Shown here in pieces: positions 8,257 to 16,574 of a stretch of 64,000 nt of DNA. The stretch is from Sphingomonadaceae bacterium (GTDB lineage Bacteria; Pseudomonadota; Alphaproteobacteria; Sphingomonadales; Sphingomonadaceae): contig JAECRT010000001.1 of NCBI GenBank assembly GCA_016000085.1, forward strand, positions 1 through 64,000. The letters run 5' to 3'. Under the pieces are notes generated by a model. The model was not told the origin of the DNA. It made no database searches and was given only the letters and a program-made list of their open reading frames with translations. The translations under genes were made by a program, and so were the position numbers. Each line of letters starts with the position of its first letter. Position 1 is the first letter of the stretch.

Positions 8257-9945
8257 ATGAGCAATTGGGACAAGGAAGTCGATATCCTCGTGGTGGGGTC
8301 GGGCGCGGGCGGCATGTTGTCGGCGCTGGTGGGCGCGCATGACCGGGCCGATGTCCTGATCGTCGAAAAGGCGGAGCTGTGGGGCGGCACGTCGGCGACG
8401 TCCGGTGGTGGCATCTGGATTCCTGGCAGCGACCCGGCGAAAGCGGCGGGATTCGAGGATGATCTGGAAGACGCTTTCACCTATTTGCGCGCACTTTCGG
8501 CCGACAATGTGCCGGACGCGAATATCCGCGCCTATGTCGACAATAGTGCGCCCATGCTGCGCTGGGTCATGGCGAATACCCCGGTCGAATTCATGGCTTT
8601 CCCTTATCCCGACTACCATGCCGAAAATCCGGGGGGATCGGCGCGGGGATTCCGCACGCATTTGCCTCTGCCGCTTAACGGCAAGTCGCTGGGCGCGGAT
8701 ATCCGCAAGCTGCGCTTCGCGTCACCTGCGGCCAGCCTGTTCGGATATCTGAACTGGCATTTCAGTGAAACCTATGAACTGCTTTACCGGACCAAAGGGT
8801 GGATCAAGAATCTGGTCGTCAATATGGGGAAATATTGGTTGGACCTGCCATTCCGCCTGACCTCGCGCAAGGACCGGCGCCTGACGCTGGGGAACGCGCT
8901 CACGGGGGGATTGCGCATGGCTCTCAACCGCCAATCCGTACCACTATGGTTGGAAACACCGCTCAAGCAGCTAGTGCGCGAAGACGGTAAAGTAACGGGC
9001 GCAATCGTGGCAAAGGACGGCAAGCCCTATCGCATTGGCGTGCGTAAGGGCGTGGTGCTGGCGGCCGGCGGCTTTGACAAGAACCAGATGATGCGCGACG
9101 GCAATGCGCCGCTTTACCCCACCGCACAATATTCCGGTGGCGTCACCAGCAATACTGGCGACAGTATTCGCGCGGGCGAAGCGGTCGGCGCAGGGACGAT
9201 GAACATGCAGTCGGCCTGGGCCGCGCCGGTTTTCTATGTGCCGGGTGAAGATCGCGGACGGCTTTGCACGGTCGAACGCGCGCTGCCCGGCTGCATCATG
9301 GTGAACCAGCGGGGCGAACGCTACCTAAACGAGGCTGCGTCTTATCACATAGTGGGCCAGCAGATGGCGCGGCGTCAGTCCGAACATGGCGATGCATCGC
9401 CAAGCTGGATGATCTTCGACCATGAATATCGGCATAAATTCCCTATGGGGCCGCTTTACCCGCTGATGCCCACCTTCCTGCACAACAGTGCGGTACGCGG
9501 GATATTGAAGCAGGGACGCTCCATCGAGGAACTCGCGAAGAATATCGGCATGGAACCGGCATCGCTCTCGGCCACGATCGCCCGTTTCAATACTCATGCC
9601 GCAAAAGGCGAAGACCCGGAGTTCCATCGGGGGGATGCGGCCTATGACAAAATGTATGGCGATCCTCGTCATGGTCCCAACCCGTGCCTGCGCCCGTTGG
9701 ACAAGGGGCCATATTATGCGATGCCGATCTATCCTGGTGACATCGGGACGAATGGCGGGCTGTTGACTAATGCCAATGCGCAGGTCGTCGATCAGGACGG
9801 CAAGGCCATCCCTGGACTTTATGCGGTAGGGAACAATTCCGCGTCGCCGATGGGGGAAAGCTATCCGGGCGCGGGCGTGACGCTGGGGCCCGCGATGACC
9901 TTTGGTTATGTCGCAGCCCGGCACATGACCGGGGGCAATGCCTGA
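8257..9945 (+). CDS. KstD-like FAD-dependent 3-ketosteroid dehydrogenase family protein
   Basis: This 562-residue flavoprotein of the fumarate-reductase/KstD family would introduce a double bond next to a ring ketone, as 3-ketosteroid delta-1- or delta-4-dehydrogenases do. The FAD motif GSGAGG is at residues 14-19, followed by EKAELWGGTSATSGGGIW. The C-terminal block runs PYYAMPIYPGDIGTNGG and ends with ESYPGAGVTLGPAMTFGY, close to the KstD signature. Tyr486 or Tyr487 is a candidate catalytic residue. The ATG at 8257 has GGAACGG six bases upstream; an ATG at 8203 would add 18 residues before the Rossmann fold. Regioselectivity cannot be told. The gene is divergent from an SDR operon. Confidence 0.87.
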   Translation: MSNWDKEVDILVVGSGAGGMLSALVGAHDRADVLIVEKAELWGGTSATSGGGIWIPGSDPAKAAGFEDDLEDAFTYLRALSADNVPDANIRAYVDNSAPMLRWVMANTPVEFMAFPYPDYHAENPGGSARGFRTHLPLPLNGKSLGADIRKLRFASPAASLFGYLNWHFSETYELLYRTKGWIKNLVVNMGKYWLDLPFRLTSRKDRRLTLGNALTGGLRMALNRQSVPLWLETPLKQLVREDGKVTGAIVAKDGKPYRIGVRKGVVLAAGGFDKNQMMRDGNAPLYPTAQYSGGVTSNTGDSIRAGEAVGAGTMNMQSAWAAPVFYVPGEDRGRLCTVERALPGCIMVNQRGERYLNEAASYHIVGQQMARRQSEHGDASPSWMIFDHEYRHKFPMGPLYPLMPTFLHNSAVRGILKQGRSIEELAKNIGMEPASLSATIARFNTHAAKGEDPEFHRGDAAYDKMYGDPRHGPNPCLRPLDKGPYYAMPIYPGDIGTNGGLLTNANAQVVDQDGKAIPGLYAVGNNSASPMGESYPGAGVTLGPAMTFGYVAARHMTGGNA

Positions 9946-9952
9946 ATGGGAA

Positions 9953-9976
9953 GGGAGGGGGCGTTACCCCCCTCTC
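9953..9976. terminator. G/C hairpin between convergent genes
   Basis: GGGAGGGGG (9953-9961), loop CGTTA, then CCCCCCTCTC (9967-9976) can form a short strong stem between the convergent KstD-like gene and the operon ending at 10071. There is no clear T-tract, so strength is uncertain. Confidence 0.4.
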
Positions 9977-10070
9977 ACCTGATTGTTGGCTGGTTCATCT
10001 AAGCTGCTGACCACGGCGTTTCGGGTAAAGTTAAAGTTCCACGCGTCACGCCGAATTACAGGTCATGAGT

Positions 10071-10835
10071 TCAGAATTGATCCGGTCGAAGAATCGCATC
10101 GCTGCCACCATCAATGAAGATGATCTGACCCAGCAAATAGTGATTTTCCATGCCCAGCAGGAAATCGATCAACTCGGCAATTTCCCCAGCCTGCGCATAG
10201 CCTTCGACTGCGATCGGGTTGCTCTGGTTGATGAGCTTTACCATGTCGGGCTGATCGAGCAGTGGCGTCGTCATCGGCGTGGTGACCACACCTGGCCCCA
10301 CACCGTTTAGCAATATTCCAGCACCTGCCCATTCGGATTTCGTGGCCGTCTGCCGCATCCAGCGCGCAAGAGCGTTTTTGGAGGTGGAATAGGAACCTTG
10401 CGGCTCGGCCGCCATGGCGTCGAGCGCGCCCTGCTCGTCCCCGGCGAGGCACAGATCCACAACTTTGCGCGTCGCGGGCAGGAAGGCGGCAGTGGAACAA
10501 ATGACCACGGCGCGCGGTCGTGATGACCGCACCATGAGTGGGCGTAAGCCTTCCAGAGTCGCTACCGCACCGAAATAATTGATCGCGATTGTTTCCCGCG
10601 GCAGATCGCCGTTCGAAATGCCCGCTCCGGCCAGCACCGCATCAATTCCGTCAGGGGCGAGACGAACGACTTCCGCGATCATATGGGCGCGACCAGCCTC
10701 GCTACCCAGGTCTGCTGCTATGTCCGCGTTGCGCAAATCAACGCCAATAACATGATGACCTGCTCCCTTCAGTCGCTCCATTGTAGCAGCACCAATCCCT
10801 GAAGCGGCGCCCGTCACGACGATAGTTCTGGTCAT
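10071..10835 (-). CDS. 3-alpha-hydroxysteroid dehydrogenase/carbonyl reductase-like SDR
   Basis: This 254-residue SDR resembles the Comamonas 3-alpha-HSD/carbonyl reductase, which interconverts 3-alpha-hydroxy and 3-keto steroids with NAD. Shared features are the TGAASGIG motif (8-15), GVDLRNADI after the second strand, an NYFGA helix in place of NNAG, Ser114, the pair Tyr149/Lys153 in YSTSK, and the C-terminus IDGGSDAILRPDQF, close to the DAVMRPTQF end I recall for that enzyme. The ATG at 10835 has AAGGGA upstream; a longer frame is possible but lacks this site. It is the last gene of the 11-gene operon, 26 bases after the SnoaL-like gene. Activity on steroids is inferred from family resemblance. 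Confidence 0.85.
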   Translation of the reverse strand: MTRTIVVTGAASGIGAATMERLKGAGHHVIGVDLRNADIAADLGSEAGRAHMIAEVVRLAPDGIDAVLAGAGISNGDLPRETIAINYFGAVATLEGLRPLMVRSSRPRAVVICSTAAFLPATRKVVDLCLAGDEQGALDAMAAEPQGSYSTSKNALARWMRQTATKSEWAGAGILLNGVGPGVVTTPMTTPLLDQPDMVKLINQSNPIAVEGYAQAGEIAELIDFLLGMENHYLLGQIIFIDGGSDAILRPDQF

Positions 10836-10861
10836 TTTAATTCCCTTTCGATTCAACTTGT

Positions 10862-11302
10862 TCAACCGAATACGTCCATTGATCCAACCAGTGCGCGATT
10901 ATGCTTGTGCCTGTGTGACATCCGCCAGCACCCGTCGATCCGGACCCACTGGTCGTGATAATCGCCCAATGAACGGAAATTCGGGTCCGATGCGTCATTG
11001 CGACCCAGGTGCATGTCGTTGACATAGCAGCGACTGCTTGCTCTATCTCCGTCAACCTCGACAATCAGATTACCAAGGAGATGCTGCGTCGTGCCGCAGG
11101 CGTCGAGATATTGGCGAATGAGGGCTATGATCGCCTCGCTTCCCATCAGGGGGCCAGTGCCTAGTTCGGCAGTCGCATCTTCAGTGAGGATGGCCTTCAC
11201 GGTCATCCAGTCGCGGTCATCCATGGCGCGGGCGAAGCGCGTCAGTTCTTGGCCGATCTGATGGTGGGCCAGCATGGCTTCAACGCTCATCGTCTGTTTC
11301 AT
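10862..11302 (-). CDS. SnoaL-like (NTF2-fold) protein
   Basis: This 146-residue NTF2-fold protein has the helix HHQIGQELTRFARAMDDRDW followed by a short strand, as in SnoaL_4 enzymes. The segment YLDACGTTQHLLGN with its central His is shared with the SnoaL half of the fusion protein at 27119-27934 (FLDTCGGTQHLIGS), so the two probably act on similar compounds. The start codon overlaps the stop of the previous gene (ATGA), so translation is coupled to the BaiE-like gene. The reaction is unknown; a dehydratase or isomerase role is inferred from the fold and the neighbours. Confidence 0.85.
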   Translation of the reverse strand: MKQTMSVEAMLAHHQIGQELTRFARAMDDRDWMTVKAILTEDATAELGTGPLMGSEAIIALIRQYLDACGTTQHLLGNLIVEVDGDRASSRCYVNDMHLGRNDASDPNFRSLGDYHDQWVRIDGCWRMSHRHKHNRALVGSMDVFG

Positions 11303-11745
11303 CCTTGCTCTACGCGCAACCGTGACAGGCGGATCGACGCAATTTTCCATTCGCCCGCGATCCTGCGATAGGTTTCATGATAATGTCCCCAACCGTGCAA
11401 CCAGCGAAACGGCAATGTCGAAGCCGCGTCAGGCCACAGCCAGTCTTCCATCGCCCAGATACCGCGCGCGTGATCGTCATCCTCAACATGGATTTCAGGC
11501 ATATGGCCGTGATGGACAGTGGCAATATGGGTCAGCATCGGCACCAACACTGCCAAATAAGGCTTCGCACCATGAATCAGCATGGTCTCCTGATGCTCCG
11601 GGGTTGCATCGCGGAAGTCGGCAATCAGATCCGGCGCGAACAATGCTTCCAACCCGGTCCAGTCCTTTGTATCCATGGTCCGGAAATAACGGGCCTTGAG
11701 TATCTCTATTTCGCGGATCGCGGTTGTTTGTGCGGCACCATCCAT
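11299..11745 (-). CDS. BaiE-like SnoaL protein, candidate hydroxysteroid dehydratase
   Basis: This 148-residue protein has the arrangement of BaiE, the bile-acid 7-alpha-dehydratase. The segment IEILKARYFRTMDTKDW places Tyr20 and Asp25 where BaiE has its catalytic Tyr30 and Asp35. The segment VHHGHMPEIHVED corresponds to BaiE's HMGHTPEI block holding a catalytic His. A C-terminal Arg-rich strand (IRLSRLRVEQ) may supply the last residue. BaiE-type enzymes remove a ring hydroxyl as water next to a dienone system. The match is to motif spacing recalled from memory and does not prove substrate. AAGGAG precedes the ATG, 15 bases after the lipocalin-like gene; the downstream gene overlaps by ATGA. 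Confidence 0.82.
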   Translation of the reverse strand: MDGAAQTTAIREIEILKARYFRTMDTKDWTGLEALFAPDLIADFRDATPEHQETMLIHGAKPYLAVLVPMLTHIATVHHGHMPEIHVEDDDHARGIWAMEDWLWPDAASTLPFRWLHGWGHYHETYRRIAGEWKIASIRLSRLRVEQG

Positions 11746-11760
11746 GGTCGAAACTCTCCT

Positions 11761-12192
11761 TCACGCGCGGCGCCATTCGAGACTGACAAGATCCTGACCA
11801 ACCTCTGCCTCCAGAAAAAGCCGATCGTCCTCGAAACGAAAACGGCGGGGCTGCTGCGAACCGATCCAGTCTGGATACCATGCGCCATCGACATCATGGG
11901 TGATAATGCTCGCCTCGGCATCGAGGCTCCAGGTGCCGAAATAGCCGTTATAGGCGCGTATAGCTTTGCCCAATGCGGCGTCCTCGACATCGTAGATGCT
12001 GGGCACACCAAGCGGGGGACGGTTCGCCATCATCAGATGACAGCTCATATGCCCGTCTGCGCTATACATGATCTGCCCGATCGCATCGTGGCCGAAGGGG
12101 AACTGCGCTGTCCCATCCGCACGCAGAGTGGTCCACAGTACCAGTTGCCAGGCGCCGATGAACTTTTCCGCGAGCGGTGAGTGCGCAACCAT
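11761..12192 (-). CDS. lipocalin-like domain protein
   Basis: This 143-residue protein begins with FIGAWQLVLW and continues with DGTAQFPFGHDAIGQIMYSA, DGHMSCHLM and GTWSLD. This pattern belongs to the lipocalin-like domain (Lipocalin_5 type), a small soluble beta-barrel of unknown function often found in catabolic clusters. No signal peptide is visible, so it should be cytoplasmic. It may bind a hydrophobic intermediate, but that is inference from the fold. It lies three bases after the stop of the upstream SDR (TAGGATATG), so it is part of the same transcript and probably translationally coupled. Confidence 0.8.
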   Translation of the reverse strand: MVAHSPLAEKFIGAWQLVLWTTLRADGTAQFPFGHDAIGQIMYSADGHMSCHLMMANRPPLGVPSIYDVEDAALGKAIRAYNGYFGTWSLDAEASIITHDVDGAWYPDWIGSQQPRRFRFEDDRLFLEAEVGQDLVSLEWRRA

Positions 12193-12195
12193 ATC

Positions 12196-12948
12196 CTATC
12201 CCGATACCGTGTAGCCGCCATCGACGGCCAACGTCTGGCCGGTAATCCATGCGGCGGCGGGACTGGTGAGAAACAGGATGGCGCCCGCAATATCTTCCGG
12301 CTCGCCCAGCCGCCCCAGCGGGGTGCGCGCCATTGTCGGGGCTGTCCACTCCTCCTGCGCGAAAGTGCCCGCCGTCATCCGGCTGCGGGTGATGCCCGCT
12401 GCTACAGCATTGACGCGGACATTGCGCGGTCCCCATTCCACCGCCAGCGTGCGGGTCAGGCCGACAAGACCGGTCTTGGCCGCGCCATAGCCTGGCACGA
12501 TCGGAATACCAAAAAAACTGCTCATCGAAGCAATGCTGATGACCGATGCGCCACCATCGATCTGGCTTTGCGCCAGCAGGTCGATCGTGCGTCGGGTCAT
12601 GCGGAAGGCGCCGACCAGCAGCATGTTGACCGCGCGGGCGAAAATATCCGGCTCATATTCGTCCAGGCCGAGGCTGGGCAGCGCTATGCCCGCATTGTTG
12701 ATGAGGATGTCGAGCCGGGGCAGGGCGGCGGCGGTTGCATCAATGCTCGCGCCATCCTCAATATCCATACGCAAATAGCGATAGTCGCTGAGATCCGTGT
12801 CATAATCAGCCGGGCTGCCCCGCGTGCCGGTGATGGTGACATCCGCACCAGCATCGCGATAGGCCGCTGCCGTCGCCGCACCAATACCGCTGGTGCCGCC
12901 CGTGACCAGCACATGCGCGCCGGAATAATCATGATGGATGCTGCTCAT
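12196..12948 (-). CDS. short-chain dehydrogenase/reductase (SDR)
   Basis: This 250-residue SDR shows TGGTSGIG near residue 16, INNAGIA near 84, a catalytic Ser in ISIASMSS, the pair YGAAK near 154, and VDGGYTVSG at the C-terminus. The segment ITGTRGS after the second strand has no acidic residue at the usual place, which suggests NADP(H). The spacing between the cofactor motif and NNAG is short because the linker is reduced (DLSDYRYLRMDIED). Its ATG overlaps the stop of the Gfo/Idh/MocA gene by four bases. Substrate unknown. Confidence 0.9.
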   Translation of the reverse strand: MSSIHHDYSGAHVLVTGGTSGIGAATAAAYRDAGADVTITGTRGSPADYDTDLSDYRYLRMDIEDGASIDATAAALPRLDILINNAGIALPSLGLDEYEPDIFARAVNMLLVGAFRMTRRTIDLLAQSQIDGGASVISIASMSSFFGIPIVPGYGAAKTGLVGLTRTLAVEWGPRNVRVNAVAAGITRSRMTAGTFAQEEWTAPTMARTPLGRLGEPEDIAGAILFLTSPAAAWITGQTLAVDGGYTVSG

Positions 12949-14072
12949 GGCTTTTCTACCTCAACCCATTGGCCTGTCGTGGCGGATTTTCGAGCGGCGT
13001 CGAGCACCGCCTGTCCGGCTGCGGCGTCGTGGAAATCACCCGCCGGATCGGGCAGGGGCGGAATGCGTCCTTCAATCTTCGCCTTCATCTGGCCGAACAG
13101 CTTTGTATAGGGCGCGACGTCGAAGCCCTTCGTGTGCCAGCGATCCATCTCGGTCTGGATCAACTCCTTGACGGCGAAAGGCTCGGGGAGGGGATTGATG
13201 AGTTCCTGCGGCATCGGTATCTGGCGTTCGCCGTCCGCATTCTTGATCCAAACTTCTTCGGGGTCCCCGAAGGCTGCGCCCGACTGTATCCAGGCGGCGC
13301 CCTTCGTCCCCGCAACCTTGGTCGCCATGACGAACGGGCCGGGGAAGGCCATTGCCGCCTCGATCACGCCGCGACAGCCGGTGTCGGTGACGAACTGGAC
13401 ATTATAATAGTCGTCTGAAGTCATGGCCGGGCGGCTGGTCGAAAGTTTACGCAGGATGGCGCTGACTGCCACGATTTCGCCCACCGTCGATCGCACCTGA
13501 TCAATCATGTGGGTGCCAAACGCGCCCAGAAAGCCGCCGCCCTGCGCGGCGTCGGTCCACCAGTCGGTCAGTGGCTCTTCTTCGCCACCGCCGGGCTGTT
13601 GGTAAATGCGGCTGAACATCAACGGGTCGCCAATCATTCCGTCTTTCACCAGCCGGCGCAACAGCGCCTGCGCGCTGTCATAACGAAACTCGGCGCCCAG
13701 CGCATGAACGACACCAGCCTTTTCCGCCGCCGCCAGCATTTCGCGGGCTTGGGGTAAATCTTTGGCAAAGGGCTTTTCGCACATCACCGCACGACCAGCC
13801 GCGATCGCTTGCATAACCGGTTGGTAATGGGCGTGGGGCGGGGTCGCGACCGTCACCAGTCGGATCGCGGGATCGTCAATCAGCACCTGCTCCAAACTGT
13901 CCGAGGCGACCGGGATGTCGAGCGGCGCGGCGCGCTGGGCCGTGCGTTCGCGGTCGCGGCCGACGATGGCGCGCACTTCGACCCCGGCCGCGCGCAGTGC
14001 GCGCACATGGGTGAACAGGCCAAACCCCGTTCCAACTACAACGGCACCAATGGGGTGCTCTTGCGTGCTCAT
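12945..14072 (-). CDS. Gfo/Idh/MocA-family oxidoreductase
   Basis: This 375-residue NAD(P)-dependent oxidoreductase has an N-terminal Rossmann fold (VVVGTGFGLFTH), the family motif CEKPFAKD near residue 98, and the C-terminal alpha/beta domain with a GTHMID block that carries the catalytic His. Members oxidise sugars, inositols and glycosides, often at C3, and some act on non-sugar rings. It sits between a TIM-barrel isomerase gene and an SDR, overlapping the latter by ATGA. Gfo/Idh plus TIM-barrel pairs are common in glycoside-processing operons, so a glycosylated or polyhydroxylated substrate is possible, but nothing in the sequence fixes it. Confidence 0.88.
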   Translation of the reverse strand: MSTQEHPIGAVVVGTGFGLFTHVRALRAAGVEVRAIVGRDRERTAQRAAPLDIPVASDSLEQVLIDDPAIRLVTVATPPHAHYQPVMQAIAAGRAVMCEKPFAKDLPQAREMLAAAEKAGVVHALGAEFRYDSAQALLRRLVKDGMIGDPLMFSRIYQQPGGGEEEPLTDWWTDAAQGGGFLGAFGTHMIDQVRSTVGEIVAVSAILRKLSTSRPAMTSDDYYNVQFVTDTGCRGVIEAAMAFPGPFVMATKVAGTKGAAWIQSGAAFGDPEEVWIKNADGERQIPMPQELINPLPEPFAVKELIQTEMDRWHTKGFDVAPYTKLFGQMKAKIEGRIPPLPDPAGDFHDAAAGQAVLDAARKSATTGQWVEVEKP

Positions 14073-14074
14073 GT

Positions 14075-14923
14075 TCAGTTCCTTGCCTGATTGATGATGG
14101 CGTGGGCCGCTCCTGCCCAGTCGTGGATGACGTCTGCCATCGGTTGGGAAGCGGTATTGGCCGAGAAAATCTCAACCGAAATCGGTGCGGTGCAGCCAGT
14201 CGCGTCCAGCGTGTGGAGGAAGCCGACAAGGTCGAGTTCCCCTTCGCCCGGTAGCAGGCGACCGTGCATGGTTTCGTGCAATAGGTCGTTACTGGGCAGC
14301 GCAGGCGCGTCGTTGATCTGGATGGTGTGGATGCAATGTCCCGGAATGGCGGCAAGCAAATCGAGCGACGACCCACTGCGGAAGAAATGCCAGCTATCCA
14401 GTGTCAGCCCGCCATTTGGCCTGCCCGCTGCCTGAATGATTGCCCATGCGGCTGCAAGGTCGGGGATGCCTCCAAAGGGGAGGAACTCGATATGCGCGTT
14501 CAGGCCATGGTTTGCCGCCAAATCGCAAAGATAGGCGAATGCCCCTGCAGCCTCGTCCAGCGAGGGGGCAACGCCCATCATCTCGACGGCCGTGACCGAC
14601 GGCGCGCCGATCCGTGCCGCCGTCTCGATCACCCGCTCCGGCGTTAATGAGCGGAGCAGGGCGGCCATGGGAATGGAATCGCTCGCGCTATGGTGAGAGG
14701 GGAGCCAGCAAGCCGTGCAGTCGATCTCCATGATAGCAAGGCCATGATCTTCGATCCGCGCGCGAATGTCGGCGGCTGTCATTCCTGCGGCTTCTAGCGA
14801 CCAGATATCGCCGGGCATCAGGGACAGGCCGCTGAACCCGGCGTCGCGTGTGGGAGCTAGCCGTTCGAGCAGCGGGACATGGATGAATGGCGGGCCGGAC
14901 AAGATCAGATCAGTAGAGAGCAT
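14075..14923 (-). CDS. sugar phosphate isomerase/epimerase-like TIM barrel
   Basis: This 282-residue protein belongs to the xylose-isomerase-like TIM barrels (AP_endonuc_2 family). Candidate metal ligands lie on successive strands: Glu in HIEFLPF, Asp/His in LTLDSWHFF, His in HTIQINDAP and Glu in ISVEIFS. Members isomerise or epimerise sugars and related ketones using a divalent metal. It is two bases before the Gfo/Idh/MocA gene and its ATG overlaps the VOC stop by one base (TGATG). A second member of the family ends the operon at 54753-55592. Substrate unknown. Confidence 0.85.
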   Translation of the reverse strand: MLSTDLILSGPPFIHVPLLERLAPTRDAGFSGLSLMPGDIWSLEAAGMTAADIRARIEDHGLAIMEIDCTACWLPSHHSASDSIPMAALLRSLTPERVIETAARIGAPSVTAVEMMGVAPSLDEAAGAFAYLCDLAANHGLNAHIEFLPFGGIPDLAAAWAIIQAAGRPNGGLTLDSWHFFRSGSSLDLLAAIPGHCIHTIQINDAPALPSNDLLHETMHGRLLPGEGELDLVGFLHTLDATGCTAPISVEIFSANTASQPMADVIHDWAGAAHAIINQARN

Positions 14924-15336
14924 CAGCGGACATCCCTATGAAAATTAAGCTCAAGGAGGACTCCGTTTACCTCTGTCACGAAGAGTTGGATCAGGCCGGC
15001 ATCGGGATAATCCTTGCGCGTGACAGGTCGGCCGGTGGCCTCCAGGCGGTGGAGCATGTCAGCCAGATCGTCACATTCCAGTGCGACATGGTGCACGGCG
15101 CCGCTGCCGCGCGTAGCAGTGAAGGGCAGCATTTCGTCACTGGGATAACGGGCGCCGACCGGGCCGATATGGATGATCGGATGGCCGGCCGGATCGTGAA
15201 CCCAGCAGCCCTTGTCGATATCGCCCGCTCCCGGTGCGACGCGGGCTTCCAGTCCCAATATATCGCGGAAGAAGGCGACAGTGCCGGGTACATCGGGGGT
15301 GCGGATATTGATGTGATCGAGCGCGCGGACGGCCAT
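14923..15336 (-). CDS. VOC-family (glyoxalase/bleomycin-resistance fold) protein
   Basis: This 137-residue protein has the two beta-alpha-beta-beta-beta halves of the vicinal oxygen chelate fold: ALDHINIRTPDV with FFRDILGLE, and AVHHVALECDDL ending in VLLELNFHRD. His in DHINI, His in HHVAL and Glu in LLELN are the likely metal ligands. VOC enzymes include glyoxalases, epimerases and extradiol dioxygenases; this size fits an isomerase or lyase more than a dioxygenase. I placed the start at the ATG at 15336, four bases after the DUF1214 stop; an upstream ATG at 15351 would overlap it. Substrate unknown. Confidence 0.85.
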   Translation of the reverse strand: MAVRALDHINIRTPDVPGTVAFFRDILGLEARVAPGAGDIDKGCWVHDPAGHPIIHIGPVGARYPSDEMLPFTATRGSGAVHHVALECDDLADMLHRLEATGRPVTRKDYPDAGLIQLFVTEVNGVLLELNFHRDVR

Positions 15337-15340
15337 GGCG

Positions 15341-16573
15341 TTAATCCACAAACTGACCGGTGTTTATCACCTTGGCGGGATCGAGTGCCACGGCGCCATC
15401 CCGTTCCAGATTTTCGAGCGGTAGGCGCCAAAGCTGAACTGGCGGTGTTGTCTGTGTCTGGACGAAGCGCAGACCCCACTGGCCCTTGTCATGCCCGAAA
15501 CTGTTGACCCAGTTGCCGCCTGCGCCGGGATCACGCTCTGCGACGACGATGCGCACGCGACCGTCCGGTTCGGCTATAAAGCGGCTGTTGTTGACCCAGC
15601 CATTGCCGTCCTCGAACGTGTCGAGATTTTCCTGCCAGATGTTGCAGATCTGGAAGTTCCAATATTCACAGGGAGGCGGCGTGAATTCCAGCACCAGCGC
15701 TTCATCATGTCCCTTTTCCCAGCCGCCAAATGCGACATGGCGATCGGGTACGCCACCGTTTGAGAGATATTGGGCGCGGCTATAGTCCAGCCGGTTGAGC
15801 TTGGCGGAAAAATTGCCCTGATTGCCCTGCCACCAGTTTCGGACCAGTTCGGCATAGCCCAGCACGCCCTGCCCCGCCCAGGCGAGGTTGTTCGCCATCA
15901 ACGCAGGGGTGATGGGTTCGGGCGCTGCCCCGTCCATCCGTTCAATGGTCATGGCGGGAGCAGTCTGGGTGGCGCGATCGCTCCAGACGAAGCGGATAAG
16001 GATGCAGTTCGTGTCGGGGGAAAGCTTGAGCCAGTTTTTGCCTGGCCCGAGGTCGTTTTGCGACAGGACGATCTCAAACGTCCCGTCATCAGCGATGATA
16101 AGCTGCTGGCTGGCAAGGAAACCGGTGGTCTTCAGATTGGAAGGATCGAACTGCGCGAGACCTTCCTGTCCTAGTGAGGCCCAGTCCTGCGCACCCGGAT
16201 CGGCAGGTGCGGGCGCGGTCAGCACCGCCATCACGAAATAGGGAATGGTGCCGCGCGTACCGGTGATGCGATAATCCCGAGCCTCATCGAACTGGCACAT
16301 CAGATGATCCTGATCGACGGTTTGGAAATTGATCGACTGTCTCCAGACCATGTCACGTAGCCGAGGGCGCGTGGGTTCTGCATTTTCAACCAGCCGCTCA
16401 AAGCTGGATCGGGTAAGGCGCGTCAAGAAGCGATACCATTCGGCGCGATCCAGATCGGATGGCTGATCGCCAAACTGTTCGATCATACGGCCGGCAACTT
16501 TCAGCGTATCGCAGAAATCATCCCATGCCGCGCCGGAAAGCAGGCGCTGTGCGGCCCTGTTTTCTGCGTTCAT
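15341..16573 (-). CDS. DUF1214-domain protein
   Basis: This 410-residue protein has no assigned reaction. It carries the DUF1214-type C-terminal block CEYWNFQICNIWQENLD, followed by RIVVAERDPGAGGNW. A paralogue at 42046-43137 has the matching segments CRFWNFQIDNWWMESMD and VVVCADRDPGFGNW. Both start with an alpha-helical region (AWDDFCDTLKVAGRMI; TWRDFCDQLALAGEIL) and share DYRITGTRGTIPYF-like text. No signal peptide is visible. The ATG at 16573 has AGGAG seven bases upstream, inside the end of the sulfotransferase gene; only one base separates the genes. The family is found beside steroid and hydrocarbon catabolism genes, but its role is not known to me. Confidence 0.85.
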   Translation of the reverse strand: MNAENRAAQRLLSGAAWDDFCDTLKVAGRMIEQFGDQPSDLDRAEWYRFLTRLTRSSFERLVENAEPTRPRLRDMVWRQSINFQTVDQDHLMCQFDEARDYRITGTRGTIPYFVMAVLTAPAPADPGAQDWASLGQEGLAQFDPSNLKTTGFLASQQLIIADDGTFEIVLSQNDLGPGKNWLKLSPDTNCILIRFVWSDRATQTAPAMTIERMDGAAPEPITPALMANNLAWAGQGVLGYAELVRNWWQGNQGNFSAKLNRLDYSRAQYLSNGGVPDRHVAFGGWEKGHDEALVLEFTPPPCEYWNFQICNIWQENLDTFEDGNGWVNNSRFIAEPDGRVRIVVAERDPGAGGNWVNSFGHDKGQWGLRFVQTQTTPPVQLWRLPLENLERDGAVALDPAKVINTGQFVD

Positions 16574-16574
16574 T

